Source of the DNA: Francisella endosymbiont of Ornithodoros moubata
Lineage (GTDB): Bacteria; Pseudomonadota; Gammaproteobacteria; Francisellales; Francisellaceae
Assembly (NCBI GenBank): GCA_002095075.2
Contig: LVCE01000006.1
Location: 19,180 to 83,179 of the forward strand
DNA length: 64,000 nt
Direction: 5' to 3'
Shown: positions 11,818-22,912 of the stretch, piece after piece
Numbering within the stretch: position 1 is the first letter of the stretch
Layout of the letters: every line of letters starts with the position of its first letter
Translations under genes and position numbers: made by a program
The notes under the pieces: model-generated
Database searches by the model: none
The model's input: the letters and a program-made list of their open reading frames with translations, nothing else
Told to the model about the DNA's origin: nothing

Positions 11818-12276
11818 CTAACTAAAATCAGGTGATACTCTTAGCTTTTTAAGCTCGTCAAAATCAAAACTTATTTCTTTACCATCTTCCAGCTTTAGAA
11901 TGACATTATTTCCTTCCACTCTATATAGCACACCCTTAAACTTAGTTTGTGACTCAACTGGTGCTAAAGTAACTGCTTTTACATTAAATCCTACCAGAGC
12001 TTGCGCCTGAATTATATTAAAAATTTGGCGATTCATTCCTGGTGAAGAAACTTCAAGCACATATTTACCTGAAACTGGATCCTCAACATCAAAAACCACA
12101 CTCACTTCTTTACTAACTATTTGGCAATCATCAACTGAAACACCATTCTCATGATCAATAAAAATACGTATGGTAAGTTTACTACTTCCTACAATCTCGA
12201 TTCCCCATAAAATATAGCCTAGATCAGCTGTAATGGGTTTTACTATCTCATATAAATCGTCTAGTAACATTTTCAC
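11818..12276 (-). CDS. rimP: ribosome maturation factor RimP
   Basis: A 152-residue protein needed for 30S subunit assembly. The family signature VSSPGMNRQIF and the region RIFIDHENGVSVDDCQIVSKEV are present. Length equals E. coli RimP (about 150). The position directly after an initiator tRNA gene and before nusA is the conserved metY-rimP-nusA order. Confidence 0.95.
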   Translation of the reverse strand: MKMLLDDLYEIVKPITADLGYILWGIEIVGSSKLTIRIFIDHENGVSVDDCQIVSKEVSVVFDVEDPVSGKYVLEVSSPGMNRQIFNIIQAQALVGFNVKAVTLAPVESQTKFKGVLYRVEGNNVILKLEDGKEISFDFDELKKLRVSPDFS

Positions 12277-12306
12277 CTCTTAGATTTCGCATATCCTGCA
12301 GATAGC

Positions 12307-12330
12307 AAAAAGGCCCTTAAAAGAGCCTTT
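12307..12330 (-). terminator. hairpin with U-run between tRNA-fMet and rimP
   Basis: On the minus strand AAGGCTCTT and AAGGGCCTT pair around a 2-base loop (one G-U pair), followed by a T-rich stretch. It sits after the tRNA 3' end and before rimP. It could stop most transcription after the tRNA and let a fraction read into the nusA-infB operon, or mark a processing site. The role is inferred from the sequence. Confidence 0.6.
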
Positions 12331-12347
12331 ATAAAAAAATTCCTGTT

Positions 12348-12424
<77 letters not shown>

Positions 12425-12439
12425 TCTATTGATAAATAG

Positions 12440-12467
12440 ATAATATCAATATTTTTACTAATGTCAA
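12440..12467 (-). promoter_or_regulatory. strong sigma-70 promoter of metY and the nusA-infB operon
   Basis: A consensus TTGACA -35 (12462-12467) and TATTAT -10 (12440-12445) have a 16-base spacer, about 15 bases upstream of the mature tRNA 5' end. The near-perfect hexamers fit a stable-RNA promoter. Confidence 0.8.
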
Positions 12468-12490
12468 GTCTTTTATGCGATACTCATTTT

Positions 12491-13531
12491 TTAAAATAAA
12501 ACACTAAATTCCCTAATCGCACCAATCATAACCTTAACATTATCAGGATCTATATCAGGATAAATGCCATGACCTAAGTTGACAATATAGTTGTTTAGTT
12601 TATCTGACTGGATAAATTCAATATTAGCTTTGACAGTCGCTCTAATACTTTCTTTAGTTCCATACAAAAGTGCTGGATCAAAGTTTCCTTGCAGAACTTT
12701 ACCAACTCCTATTCTATGTCGCGCCTGTTTTAATGTAACACTCCAATCAACTCCAGCTCCATCGCAGGACTTATCTTTTAACTCTTCAAAAAAGTTTGAC
12801 CCTCCCTTAGTAAAAAAAACTATTGGCACATTAATTTTTTGCTTAACATTTTTAGCAATATAATCCATATATTTGAGAGAGAAATCTTTATAATGCTCTA
12901 AAGGCAGTATGCCGCCCCAAGTATCAAATATCATCAAAGAACTCGCTCCAGCTTTAATTTGCTCAAGCAAATAGATAATTGTTATATCTGCCAGGCGTTG
13001 TAACAGACTATGCATCAATTGTGGATTTGTATACATCATCTTGCGCAATTTATTAAACTGTTTTGATCCTGAACCTTCAATCATATATGCAGCTAAAGTC
13101 CAAGGACTTCCAGTAAAGCCTATTAAAGGTACATTTATTGCTGAACTAGTAGTTTTGACAGCATTATAAACATAGTCCAAAGAGCCTACACTATCCTCAA
13201 CTGACTTTAGCTCACCTAGATCTTTTTGCGATTGTATTGGCTTAGAAAATACCGGCCCTGTACCTTTGATAAATTTAAGATCCATTCCCATAGCTTCCGG
13301 AATTGTTAGAATATCTGAAAAAACAATCGCTGCATCAAGATCATATCTTTGAAGTGGATGGAGTGCTACTTCACAACAGGCATCAGCATTACGACACATA
13401 TCCATAAAATTATCAAATTTTGCTCTAACTGAACGATACTCTGGCAGGTATCTACCAGCTTGACGCATTATCCAAACTGGTGGCCTCTCTAATTTCTTTT
13501 CGCCAAAAGAATCCAAAAATAATTCCCTCAT
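12491..13531 (-). CDS. hemE: uroporphyrinogen decarboxylase
   Basis: A 346-residue cytosolic enzyme that removes four carboxyl groups from uroporphyrinogen III to give coproporphyrinogen III in haem synthesis. Both family signatures are present: [18 protein letters not shown] at residues 16-33 and [16 protein letters not shown] near 140. The length is normal (E. coli 354). It lies upstream of the tRNA-fMet gene in the same orientation and is intact, so haem synthesis appears to be kept. Confidence 0.96.
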   Translation of the reverse strand: MRELFLDSFGEKKLERPPVWIMRQAGRYLPEYRSVRAKFDNFMDMCRNADACCEVALHPLQRYDLDAAIVFSDILTIPEAMGMDLKFIKGTGPVFSKPIQSQKDLGELKSVEDSVGSLDYVYNAVKTTSSAINVPLIGFTGSPWTLAAYMIEGSGSKQFNKLRKMMYTNPQLMHSLLQRLADITIIYLLEQIKAGASSLMIFDTWGGILPLEHYKDFSLKYMDYIAKNVKQKINVPIVFFTKGGSNFFEELKDKSCDGAGVDWSVTLKQARHRIGVGKVLQGNFDPALLYGTKESIRATVKANIEFIQSDKLNNYIVNLGHGIYPDIDPDNVKVMIGAIREFSVLF

Positions 13532-13586
13532 ACAAACCCTTTGTTAAATTCGTAAATAATTAATTAATTGCTAAATTTATTTTAGC

Positions 13587-15103
13587 CTACTTGATAAACT
13601 TATCCATTTTTCTATAACTAATAGCTTCTTGAACAGTTGATTTATCAATATTCTCAGTATTATTAAGATCTGCTATAGTTCTGGCAACTTTGAGTATTTT
13701 ATAATACCATCTTGCAGATAGTCCAAGTTTTTCTATAGCTAATGTGAGCATTTTTCTCATTTCATCATTAAGATTACAAACCTTATAAAGCTCTTTACTA
13801 GATAGCATTTAGTTAATCTTACCTTATCTAGAGATTTGTCTCTCTCGAACTTTTTTAACTCGCTCTCTAACTATGTTACTTTTCTCCCGTATTAATTGCT
13901 GATTTGTCAGATTCTCTTTTGCAAGCTTAACAACTTCAACATGAAGATCTATTCTATCTAGAAGTGGCCTGGATAATTTACTTTGATATCTTCTAATCGC
14001 TTGGATTGAGTCAGTACACTCTTTAAATTGTGAACCTAAATATCCGCATGGACATGAATTCATCGCCACTATTAACTGAAAATTAGCTGGATATTCAACT
14101 TGACACCTAGCCCTAGAAATATTCACACTACCGGTTTCTAGAGTCTCGCGCAAGACTTATAAGACTTTACGATCAAACTCTGGCGATTCATCAAGAAAAA
14201 TTACGCCATTGAGTGCCAGAGAAATCTCGCCAGGCATTGAATTACTACCACTACCAACCAAAGAGATACTCCAGAGGAGTATGATGTGGATGGCGAAATG
14301 ATCTTTTATAAAAACTTTCAGCGATACCTGATTCTCCTTTGATTGATGCAATCATTGCTGATGAAAGCACTTCTTTTTTATCTAGTGGTGGTAATCGAGT
14401 TTAGTCTACTTGCCAGCATTGTTTTTCCAATACCAGGAGGTCCCTTACTAAAAGGATATTGTGGCCATCGACTGCAGCAATCTCTAATGCTCTTTTGGCT
14501 TGATACTGTCCTTTGACATCTTCTAAATCTTGTTATAGCTCAGCAAAATTAATCTCTATACTTGGTTTTACTAGCTCTTTTTCATTTCCAGATAAAAACT
14601 CTACAACCTCATTTAAACTATCAAAGCTATAGTCATGAACCGTCTCAACTAGACTAATCTCTTTATCATTTTTTGTTGGTACAATAAGTTTTTTATTTTC
14701 CTCTACAAACTTAATAGTCATCGGTATGGCGCTAGATATTTTCCTTAGCTCACCACTCAAAGATAATTCACCAGCAAACTCATACTCATCGATATCTTTG
14801 ACAATATTTACTTGTCCAGAGGCATACAGAACACCAATGCTACTGGTAAATCAAATCTACCACTACTTTTTTGGTAAAACCCGTTGGTGTAAGCAAGGTT
14901 AATTGTGATACGCTTATTAGGAATAATTAAAGCCTGAGTTAATGACTGCACTTCTTACATGATCTTTACTTTCTTTGACAGCCGCCTCTGGCAATCCTAC
15001 TATTGATAAACCTGGTAAACCATTTGATAAACGCACCTCTATCGAGACAAGAAGTGCTTCAATACCATAGTTGTGCTCTACTCTTTAGAACCGCTAAAGA
15101 CAT
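13587..15103 (-). pseudogene. comM: ComM/YifB-like Mg-chelatase-family ATPase, decayed
   Basis: ComM is an AAA+ helicase-like protein that promotes branch migration during natural transformation. The remnant begins MSLAVLKSRAQ at 15103 and hits a stop after about 14 codons. It then continues in another frame with LSNGLPGLSIVGLPEAAVKESK, typical of ComM. Further pieces are 14533-14760 (N-terminal domain), 14157-14351 ([17 protein letters not shown], Walker B region), 13824-14153 (NSCPCGYLG and SRPLLDRIDLHVEV) and 13587-13808 (C-terminal helices). At least five frame breaks exist, so it cannot make a full protein. Confidence 0.9.
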
Positions 15104-15104
15104 T

Positions 15105-15299
15105 CTATTTTTTCTCAGCTAAAAGTTTATCTAGTTTAGCTTCTATTTGCTCAAGCTTTTGACGAGTTTTTAATAGAATTTTCTTCTGTACTTCAAACTC
15201 TTCTCTGCTTACAACATCAAGTTTCTTCAGGCTTTTATTGATAATACTTTCTTTTGAGTTCTTAATTACATCATTAATAGGACCTAGAATTTCTTTCAT
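15105..15299 (-). CDS. ubiK: UbiK/YqiC-like accessory factor (BMFP family)
   Basis: A 64-residue protein with a C-terminal coiled coil containing VSREEFEVQKKILLKTRQKL, close to the LVSREEFDVQ..LLRTREKL signature of the UbiK/YqiC family. UbiK is an accessory factor for ubiquinone synthesis in proteobacteria, which would serve the respiratory complex I encoded next door. It is shorter than the roughly 80-95 residues seen in relatives, with a reduced N-terminal part. It ends 2 bases before the dead comM; the ubiK-comM pairing is common in proteobacteria. Confidence 0.75.
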   Translation of the reverse strand: MKEILGPINDVIKNSKESIINKSLKKLDVVSREEFEVQKKILLKTRQKLEQIEAKLDKLLAEKK

Positions 15300-15377
15300 A
15301 AGCTAATAAAATTTAATTGTTTCTAGATAAAAGTATAAAAGTAATAATGACAATAAGCAATAAACTATTAATGATTA

Positions 15378-16829
15378 TTATATAACATTAGTAACTTGTG
15401 TAAGGATACCTAAAAGAAGCATCGGCATGATACCTAAAAATAAAAGTACCAAGCCATTAACACTTAATGCTATTAGCGATGCAAGTGGTGGTTTGACAGT
15501 TTGATCATTTTCTGGCTCATCAAAGTACATAGTCTTGATAACACGGACATAGTAAAATGATGCTATTACTGCCATAAGCAATACAAAACACGCTAAGAAA
15601 TAGTTGCTATCATTAATTAATCCCATCACAACAAATAACTTAGCAATAAAGCCACCAAATGGAGGGATACCCGCCATTGAGAACAATACAATCAGTAAAA
15701 TAAATGCTAACCATGAATCTTTTGTGTTAAAACCTTTTAGATCATTAAGGTCTTGAACTTCATAACCACCGACCGAAATAGTTGTAATTACACCAAATAC
15801 AGCCAAAGTTGTAAATATATATACTATCACATAGAAGCTTGCGGCTGTTAATGCATATCCTTGAGGATTTAATGTTGTTGCCAGTAGGACAAACCCAATT
15901 TGTGAAACTGTTGAATAACCTAAAAGTCGCTTAACATTAGTTTGTGACAGTGCCACCAAACTACCAAAGAATATTGATAATATACCTATAATTCTAAATA
16001 GATATATCCAAGAGTCTTTCAGCGATGGAAAGCCAACAAATAAAATATTCACAAGCATCGCAAAAGCAGCAATTTTAGGAATAGTTGCAACTATATTTGC
16101 TATAGCATTTGGAGCCCCTTGATAAACATCTGGTAACCACATATGAAAAGGAAAAGCTCCAAGCTTGAATAAGAATGTAGCTATCATCATTACCAAACAT
16201 ACAAGTAAAAACTGCTGCTGTAATCCTATAAAGTTTACTTGTGATAAAACTTTAGCTATTTCCGTGATATCAAGCTTACCTGTAATACCATAGACAAATG
16301 ACATCCCAAACAATAATAACGCTGAAGCAATTGCTCCTAAAACAAAGTATTTAATAGCAGCCTCAAGACCTTTACCTGAATCCCTATAGATTGCGATCAA
16401 TGCATACATTGGTAATGATAATAATTCCAGACCGACATATATTATAACTAAACTATGTGCAGCTGTTAAAACCATTGCACCAAGCACACATAGCATTAGC
16501 AGTGTATAAAAATCACCATCTGATATTTTTCTATCTTTGACATAATCCCTTGAGTATAGTGCAACAAAGACCGCTAAAACAAGTACCACTATTTGTAAAG
16601 TATATGCAAAGCCACTAAATACAACCTGACCTTCAAACACTGAACCACTAGTCTGAATTAGATATTCTTTAGCAAAAGTTGCTACCAAAGCAAGTAGCGT
16701 AAATACTTGAAAAAAAATATAGTTAATGTTTCTAATTTTACCATGTAGAAAAAGCCCAGAAAACGTCACAACTATTGCACCAATTGCTAATAATATTTCT
16801 GGTAAAATATAAAGGATTGATAAACTCAT
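15378..16829 (-). CDS. nuoN: NADH-quinone oxidoreductase subunit N
   Basis: A 483-residue antiporter-like membrane subunit of complex I, with about 14 helices, that forms one of the proton channels. The conserved lysine-bearing helix region (FKLGAFPFHMWLPDVYQGAPN) and GYSTVSQIGF are present. The length matches E. coli NuoN (485). It is the last gene of the nuoA-N operon, 16 bases after nuoM. Confidence 0.97.
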   Translation of the reverse strand: MSLSILYILPEILLAIGAIVVTFSGLFLHGKIRNINYIFFQVFTLLALVATFAKEYLIQTSGSVFEGQVVFSGFAYTLQIVVLVLAVFVALYSRDYVKDRKISDGDFYTLLMLCVLGAMVLTAAHSLVIIYVGLELLSLPMYALIAIYRDSGKGLEAAIKYFVLGAIASALLLFGMSFVYGITGKLDITEIAKVLSQVNFIGLQQQFLLVCLVMMIATFLFKLGAFPFHMWLPDVYQGAPNAIANIVATIPKIAAFAMLVNILFVGFPSLKDSWIYLFRIIGILSIFFGSLVALSQTNVKRLLGYSTVSQIGFVLLATTLNPQGYALTAASFYVIVYIFTTLAVFGVITTISVGGYEVQDLNDLKGFNTKDSWLAFILLIVLFSMAGIPPFGGFIAKLFVVMGLINDSNYFLACFVLLMAVIASFYYVRVIKTMYFDEPENDQTVKPPLASLIALSVNGLVLLFLGIMPMLLLGILTQVTNVI

Positions 16830-16844
16830 AATTAAAACACCACC

Positions 16845-18434
16845 TTATAGAGATAAACCAACGATATGTGCCGATGCTGCTGCTGAAAGATGCAAAATTG
16901 GCTCCGGATAGAAACCAAATAATAAAGTCGGTACCGCTAACAATATAAATACAAATATCTCCATTCTATTTAAATCAGTCAAGTTTGCTACTTGTTTAGA
17001 TACAACCTCACCGAAGAAAACACGCTTATACATCCATAAAGTATAAATTGGAGCTATCACAAGAGTTAATCCCGCAATTAATGCTATTAATGGAGAGTAT
17101 TGAAATACCGCCAATAAGATTATAAACTCACCGACAAACCCACTCGTACCAGGTAAACCAACATTAGACATACAAAAAAGTAAAAAGAATGTCGCAAATA
17201 TCGGCATAGTTTTAGCTACCCCAGAGAAATCAGATATTTCTCTCGTGTGCATCCTTAAATACAAATAACCAATACCAATGAACATACCACCAGATGAGAA
17301 TGCATGTGCAATCATTTGGAAAACTGCACCTTGTAAAGCTAATTGCGCATGAGTTGTCCCTAGTACTGGGTCAGCATTTTTCAATATAAATATTGAGAAT
17401 AAGCCAAGAGTAACTAATCCCATGTGTGAAATCGATGAATATGCAATTAGTCTTTTAACATTAGTCTGTGCAACTGCAACAATACCAACATAAACAATAG
17501 CTATTAAAGACATCACAATCAGCACATACTCAAGTGAAGCTGTTACCTCCGGTAGCATTGGGATGGCAAATCTTAAAAAACCATATGCGCCTAGCTTAAG
17601 CATAAGAGCTGCAAGGATAACAGAACCTCCAGCAGGTGCCTCTGAGTGAGCATCTGGTAACCATGAGTGAAATGGCCACATTGGAATCTTAACAGCAAAT
17701 ACTAAGAAAAATGCTCCGAAAACTAACCATTGAGCTGTTAGGGTAAACTTAACCGAATCTATAAAGCCTTGTGACTGAGTTGCCCAGGCAATAAAGTTTT
17801 GAATAGAATAAGTATCTTGATTTACTAAAAAGTGTATCGGTGAAGCAGCAACTCGTGTCTGAATATACAAAATAGCTGCTAATAAGAATACCGAACCAAA
17901 AAATGTATACATAAAATATTTAACTGCAGCATATGCTTTGTGCTTACCGCCCCAAATGCCAATACCAAGGCAAGTTGGAATTAATAACGCTTCCCAGAAA
18001 ACATAATAAAGTATCGAATCCGTTGCACAGAAAACACCATTAGTCAAACCACATGTAATCAAAAATATTGCCATGTATTGTCTAACTTTAGTTTTGATAG
18101 ATGTCCAAGCTGCTAAAACTATCACTAATGTAGTAAAAGATGTCAAAACTATAAATAAAACAGAGAATCCATCTACACCTAAACTATAGTAAATGTCATG
18201 CATGCCAAAAACTTTAAACCATTTTACTGATTCTTGGAACTGCATCGCCGAGCTACTATAATTAAAAGATGTAACTAAAGGTATACATAAAGCTAGAATT
18301 AAACAACTAAACACTAACGCCACCCAACGAGCCGCATCTCCATGTAATTCTTTGGTTCTTATCGCTAAAACAACAAAACCTCCAACTATTGGGAGCCAGA
18401 TTATTAAACTTAATAAGTAATTACCTAAATTCAT
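16845..18434 (-). CDS. nuoM: NADH-quinone oxidoreductase subunit M
   Basis: A 529-residue proton-pumping membrane subunit of complex I. Family marks include KIPMWPFHSWLPDAHSEAPAGGSV and AYSSISHMG. About 14 hydrophobic helices are visible. It lies between nuoL and nuoN and is intact. Confidence 0.97.
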   Translation of the reverse strand: MNLGNYLLSLIIWLPIVGGFVVLAIRTKELHGDAARWVALVFSCLILALCIPLVTSFNYSSSAMQFQESVKWFKVFGMHDIYYSLGVDGFSVLFIVLTSFTTLVIVLAAWTSIKTKVRQYMAIFLITCGLTNGVFCATDSILYYVFWEALLIPTCLGIGIWGGKHKAYAAVKYFMYTFFGSVFLLAAILYIQTRVAASPIHFLVNQDTYSIQNFIAWATQSQGFIDSVKFTLTAQWLVFGAFFLVFAVKIPMWPFHSWLPDAHSEAPAGGSVILAALMLKLGAYGFLRFAIPMLPEVTASLEYVLIVMSLIAIVYVGIVAVAQTNVKRLIAYSSISHMGLVTLGLFSIFILKNADPVLGTTHAQLALQGAVFQMIAHAFSSGGMFIGIGYLYLRMHTREISDFSGVAKTMPIFATFFLLFCMSNVGLPGTSGFVGEFIILLAVFQYSPLIALIAGLTLVIAPIYTLWMYKRVFFGEVVSKQVANLTDLNRMEIFVFILLAVPTLLFGFYPEPILHLSAAASAHIVGLSL

Positions 18435-18459
18435 AATACAAATTTATCCTCTAACTTAC

Positions 18460-20469
18460 CTAAACAGAAATTAGCAAAATCATAAACAATAACACACCAG
18501 CCATCATTACAAACGCATAGTCAAACAAATATCCTCTTTGGATTTTTCTGAAACTATCTCCTGTATGATATATCAAACTAGATGTTCCATTTACAACTGT
18601 CTTATCGATAATAAAGATATCAATAACCTTCCATAAGAAATTACTAATTGCTAAGAAGATATTTACAAATATCACATCATACAAAGCATCAATAAAGTAC
18701 TTCTTAACTAAGATATGATAAATTATTCCAAATCCTGATTTTGCATTTGCAAATAGTCTTGGAATTACTGGTAGCCACACATATAAGACATATGCTAATA
18801 CTAAAGCACTTAGAGCTAACCAAAAAGGTACCGTTGTCACAGAATACTTGATAAACGCCATCGAGCTTACTGTAGCAGGCTCATTAGCTAAATGAGCAGT
18901 CACTGATTCTCCACCAAGACCAGCTTGTATAAATAGGCTTATAGTGTTACCGAATAAACCATGCTTTTGAGACAAAATACTACTAAAGAAATACTCCCCA
19001 ACAAACATTGAAGGTATAGCCAATAATATCAAAGGTATTAATATACTTAGGGGTGATTCTTTAAGATGTGATTTTTCTTCATCTGACATTCTTTCTTTAC
19101 CATGAAAAACCATAAAAAACATTCTAAAATTATAAAATGAAGTCACAAATGCACAAGCTAAAACCATATAGTAGGCAAACTTATGTCCGTATACTGTAGT
19201 AGCTTGAGCTGCTTCAATAATTAAGTCTTTTGAGAAAAACCCTGAGAATGGTGGTAAAGCTGCAAGAGCCCAAGCACCTATTAACATACACAAATATGTG
19301 ACTGGCATATATTTTCTTAGACCACCCATTCTACGAATATCTTGCTCATGATGCATCGCGACAATAACAGAACCTACTGCTAAGAATAACAATGCCTTGA
19401 ACATCGCATGTGTCATTAGATGAAACATCCCAATTGAAAACGCACCAGCACCTTGGGCTACCATCATATAGCCTAACTGCGATAGTGTACAATATGCTAT
19501 AACTCTTTTAATATCTGTTTGAACAATTGCAATCAGACCCATAAACAAGCATGTTATAGCACCGATAATTAATACAAAGCTTAGAGCCACTGGAGACAGC
19601 ACAAACATTGGAGAAAGTCTCGCAACCATAAACACACCAGCGGTAACCATTGTTGCCGCATGGATTAGCGCCGAAATAGGGGTAGGGCCTTCCATTGAAC
19701 CTTCTAACCATGAATGTAAAGGAAATTGAGCCGACTTACCTATTGCTCCTATAAATAATAGTGAACACATTAGGGTAACTGGGCTAAAACTCATACCTAG
19801 AAAATGAATAGTTTGAGTATTATCAATATCCGGTAAAGCTGCAAAAACTGTTGTATAATCAACCGATCTTGTATATAAAATAACTGTACCGATACCTAAC
19901 AAGAAGCCTAAATCACCAATTCTATTTACAATAAAAGCTCTTAAGCTTGCAACATTTGCCTTGTCTCTATTGAAATAAAAACCAATTAGTAAATATGAGA
20001 ATAAGCCCACACCTTCCCAACCAAAGAATAATAATAAGAAATTATTCCCCATTACTAAACAAAGCATTGCAAAAGTAAAACCTGAAATGTATGCAAAGAA
20101 TCTTGCATAATCTTCTTCACCTTTCATATATCCAATCGAATAAACATGTACTAGCGTTGATACAAATGTTACTATCAACATCATATACACAGTGATCTTA
20201 TTTACCGTAAAGCCAACATCAAAGGCGAACATATTTGAGATTGGTGCCCACTGATAAAAGCTAACTGAATAAACTTCTGCATCACCAAAAACACCATAAG
20301 CTAAAATTACACTAAGGACAAAAGACAAGCCACATAGAGAAATTGTGAAAAAGCTAACACCAGCATTTTTTATAGATTTACCACCAAATCCAGCGATCAA
20401 TGCACCTGATAGAGGCGCTAAAACTATAACTGCGATTAGTACAGCTGCTACTTGAGTGTTTATTACCAT
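18460..20469 (-). CDS. nuoL: NADH-quinone oxidoreductase subunit L
   Basis: A 669-residue distal antiporter-like subunit of complex I. It contains GKSAQFPLHSWLEGSMEGPTP, where the usual D/E-A-M of this motif is present in modified form, and AYCTLSQLGYM. The long C-terminal portion (from about residue 480) corresponds to the lateral helix and final membrane helix that clamp the membrane arm. The usual length is 610-660. It starts 10 bases after nuoK. Confidence 0.96.
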   Translation of the reverse strand: MVINTQVAAVLIAVIVLAPLSGALIAGFGGKSIKNAGVSFFTISLCGLSFVLSVILAYGVFGDAEVYSVSFYQWAPISNMFAFDVGFTVNKITVYMMLIVTFVSTLVHVYSIGYMKGEEDYARFFAYISGFTFAMLCLVMGNNFLLLFFGWEGVGLFSYLLIGFYFNRDKANVASLRAFIVNRIGDLGFLLGIGTVILYTRSVDYTTVFAALPDIDNTQTIHFLGMSFSPVTLMCSLLFIGAIGKSAQFPLHSWLEGSMEGPTPISALIHAATMVTAGVFMVARLSPMFVLSPVALSFVLIIGAITCLFMGLIAIVQTDIKRVIAYCTLSQLGYMMVAQGAGAFSIGMFHLMTHAMFKALLFLAVGSVIVAMHHEQDIRRMGGLRKYMPVTYLCMLIGAWALAALPPFSGFFSKDLIIEAAQATTVYGHKFAYYMVLACAFVTSFYNFRMFFMVFHGKERMSDEEKSHLKESPLSILIPLILLAIPSMFVGEYFFSSILSQKHGLFGNTISLFIQAGLGGESVTAHLANEPATVSSMAFIKYSVTTVPFWLALSALVLAYVLYVWLPVIPRLFANAKSGFGIIYHILVKKYFIDALYDVIFVNIFLAISNFLWKVIDIFIIDKTVVNGTSSLIYHTGDSFRKIQRGYLFDYAFVMMAGVLLFMILLISV

Positions 20470-20478
20470 AGCTTGCTC

Positions 20479-20796
20479 TTAACCTCTTAGTGTATTAAGT
20501 TTACTTAAATCAATAGTTTTGCGTTTTCTAAATATTGCCACAACAATTGCTAAACCAATTGCTGTTTCAGCAGTTGCTACTGCCATTATAAAGAATACAA
20601 AAACCCCAGCCATTGCCTGATGATGCATATTAGCAAATATCAAAAAATTAGTATTGACCGCTAAAAGCATTAATTCTATCGACATCAGTAGTATAAGAAT
20701 ATTTCTTCTGTTTATAATTATACCAGCAACACTTATCACAAATAAAAGTGTACTAAAAATCAGTCCATGTGTGACTGAGACTGAAATGCTATTCAT
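20479..20796 (-). CDS. nuoK: NADH-quinone oxidoreductase subunit K
   Basis: A 105-residue, three-helix membrane subunit of complex I. It includes the conserved [13 protein letters not shown] segment carrying the functional Glu of helix 2, and [15 protein letters not shown] with the second conserved acidic residue. Size equals the family (about 100). Its start overlaps the end of nuoJ by 8 bases, implying translational coupling. Confidence 0.97.
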   Translation of the reverse strand: MNSISVSVTHGLIFSTLLFVISVAGIIINRRNILILLMSIELMLLAVNTNFLIFANMHHQAMAGVFVFFIMAVATAETAIGLAIVVAIFRKRKTIDLSKLNTLRG

Positions 20797-21394
20797 CTTT
20801 AGCGCCCTCTTTATTACTTGGCATTTTGACCATAGTTAGACGATCTTTTGCTCTGACTTTAACTTGCTGAGCTGGATTAACTGTTTTGTTTCCTTTACGC
20901 TTAGCTTTTAATGTTAATGTTACCGCTGCAGTCACCGCTGTTAATAAGATAAAGTCAATAAGCTCAAATACATACAAGTTAGCATTATTAAACATGGTTA
21001 AACCGATGATCTTGAGACCACCGACTCCACCTTGCATCTTAGCTCCCGCAAAAACGTTTGTCGCTGCATAGCTTATAACTGTTGCAAATATAGCACAAAC
21101 AACCACAGCAGCTAGAGCATAAAAAAATCTACCAACTCGACCCTGTTCTTCAACATGCAAATCTAACATAAAGACTACGAATAAGAACATTACTAACACC
21201 GCTCCAACATAAACCACAATAAGCAATAATGCTAGGTATACTTGTTGTAAAATTATCCATACTGCCGCTGTAAATATGAATGTAAAAATCATTGCTATTA
21301 CAGAATTTACTGGGTTATTTGCCAAAACCAGTACTAAAGCAGAAATGATAGCAAATGATGCAAATGTATAAAATAAAATATCTGTTACAGCCAT
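20789..21394 (-). CDS. nuoJ: NADH-quinone oxidoreductase subunit J
   Basis: A 201-residue membrane subunit of complex I with five hydrophobic helices, including [17 protein letters not shown], which corresponds to the pi-bulge helix that links quinone reduction to proton pumping. A charged, lysine-rich C-terminal tail of about 30 residues is probably cytoplasmic. It overlaps nuoK by 8 bases. Confidence 0.95.
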   Translation of the reverse strand: MAVTDILFYTFASFAIISALVLVLANNPVNSVIAMIFTFIFTAAVWIILQQVYLALLLIVVYVGAVLVMFLFVVFMLDLHVEEQGRVGRFFYALAAVVVCAIFATVISYAATNVFAGAKMQGGVGGLKIIGLTMFNNANLYVFELIDFILLTAVTAAVTLTLKAKRKGNKTVNPAQQVKVRAKDRLTMVKMPSNKEGAKDE

Positions 21395-21398
21395 TTCT

Positions 21399-21887
21399 CT
21401 ACCTAAAATCCTTATCTTGCAATCTATCAGCAGCTATTTGCATTTCATATTTATCACCTATAGCAAGAAGTTTAGCTTTTGTAATAATATTCTCACCACG
21501 CTCTTCAAAGTGGTATTCTAAGATATTTGTCTCAACAATAGAATCAACTGGACACGATTCTTCACAGTAGCCACAGAAAATACACTTAAATAAATCTATC
21601 TCATAACTTGAAGTTCTTCGGGTACCATCTTCTCTTTCTGTTGAGTTAATTGTAATTGCTAATGCTGGACAAACAACCTCACATAATTTACATGCAATAC
21701 ATCTCTCCTCATCATTCTCATAGCGTCTTAAGGCATGTAGACCTCTAAATCTGTTAGAGATAGGAGTTTTTTCATCTGGATACTGTACTGTAACCTTACG
21801 TGTAAAAAAATGCTTACCTGTTACTTTTAATCCTTTTAAGAGCTCCCAAAGCAGAAAAGTCTTTAAAAAATTTGTTATATTTCTCAT
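21399..21887 (-). CDS. nuoI: NADH-quinone oxidoreductase subunit I (two 4Fe-4S clusters)
   Basis: A 162-residue peripheral-arm subunit with two ferredoxin motifs, [13 protein letters not shown] and [16 protein letters not shown], which bind clusters N6a and N6b on the way to quinone. [19 protein letters not shown] is typical of NuoI. Length is normal (E. coli 180, alphaproteobacteria about 163). Intact. Confidence 0.97.
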   Translation of the reverse strand: MRNITNFLKTFLLWELLKGLKVTGKHFFTRKVTVQYPDEKTPISNRFRGLHALRRYENDEERCIACKLCEVVCPALAITINSTEREDGTRRTSSYEIDLFKCIFCGYCEESCPVDSIVETNILEYHFEERGENIITKAKLLAIGDKYEMQIAADRLQDKDFR

Positions 21888-21900
21888 GATACTATCCTTT

Positions 21901-22911
21901 TTACCACCAAGGTCCTACACCAAGTCTAACCATGCAAGCAACAATAACAACCCATACAAATGTTAGCGGTATAAATATCTTCCAACCTAAACGCATAATT
22001 TGGTCGTATCTATATCTAGGGTACGTAGCTCTGACCCATAGGAACATAAACATAAATATACCAGTCTTAGCAAATAACCATACTACACCTGGTACAAAAC
22101 TAAATATAGACTCTAATGCAGTAGCTTGGAACGGCGAATTCCAACCACCTAAAAACATGATTGATGTTAGAATACTAATTAAAATCATATTTGCATATTC
22201 AGCCAAGAAAAATAATGCAAACCTTGATCCAGTATATTCTATGTGATGTCCAGCAACTATTTCGGACTCGCCCTCAACAACATCAAAAGGAGATCTGTTT
22301 GTTTCAGCTATACCAGCAATAAAATACACAATAAACAAAGGAAATAGCGGAATAAAATACCAATGCCAAATACCACAAGTTTGAGCTTCAATAATTCCTG
22401 TTATGCCCATAGACCCTGCCGCTATAACAACTCCAACGATAGCAAAATCCATCGCCAACTTATAGGAAATAACCTGAGCACCAGCTCTCAGCGCACCAAA
22501 CAGTGAATATTTATTATTTGATGCCCAACCAGCAATTACTATTCCATATATAGAAAATGAAGTCATTGCCAATATATATAATAGCCCTAGATTCATGTCA
22601 GACAGGACAATTCCATTTGAGAAAGGAATCACAGCCCATGCAGCATATGCTGGTGCAAAAGCTAAAATTGGTGCAATAAAGAATAAATATTTATTTGAAT
22701 TTGTTGGCACTATAATTTCTTTAAGAAAAAGCTTGAGTGCATCAAAGATAGGTTGCAACAAGCCAAAAGAACCGACCCTATTTGGTCCAATTCTATCTTG
22801 CATATAACCTATAACTTTACGCTCTGCATATGTATAGTATGCAACAACTAGTATCAAAGGAATGACTATTAACAATACGTAAAGTGATGTCCATAAAATA
22901 TACCCTAGCAT
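21901..22911 (-). CDS. nuoH: NADH-quinone oxidoreductase subunit H
   Basis: A 336-residue membrane subunit (8-9 helices) that joins the hydrophilic and membrane arms and forms part of the quinone chamber. [19 protein letters not shown] at about residues 30-48 and the loop [20 protein letters not shown], with its conserved acidic residues, are diagnostic. It lies between nuoG and nuoI as in the standard operon. Confidence 0.97.
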   Translation of the reverse strand: MLGYILWTSLYVLLIVIPLILVVAYYTYAERKVIGYMQDRIGPNRVGSFGLLQPIFDALKLFLKEIIVPTNSNKYLFFIAPILAFAPAYAAWAVIPFSNGIVLSDMNLGLLYILAMTSFSIYGIVIAGWASNNKYSLFGALRAGAQVISYKLAMDFAIVGVVIAAGSMGITGIIEAQTCGIWHWYFIPLFPLFIVYFIAGIAETNRSPFDVVEGESEIVAGHHIEYTGSRFALFFLAEYANMILISILTSIMFLGGWNSPFQATALESIFSFVPGVVWLFAKTGIFMFMFLWVRATYPRYRYDQIMRLGWKIFIPLTFVWVVIVACMVRLGVGPWW

Positions 22912-22912
22912 A

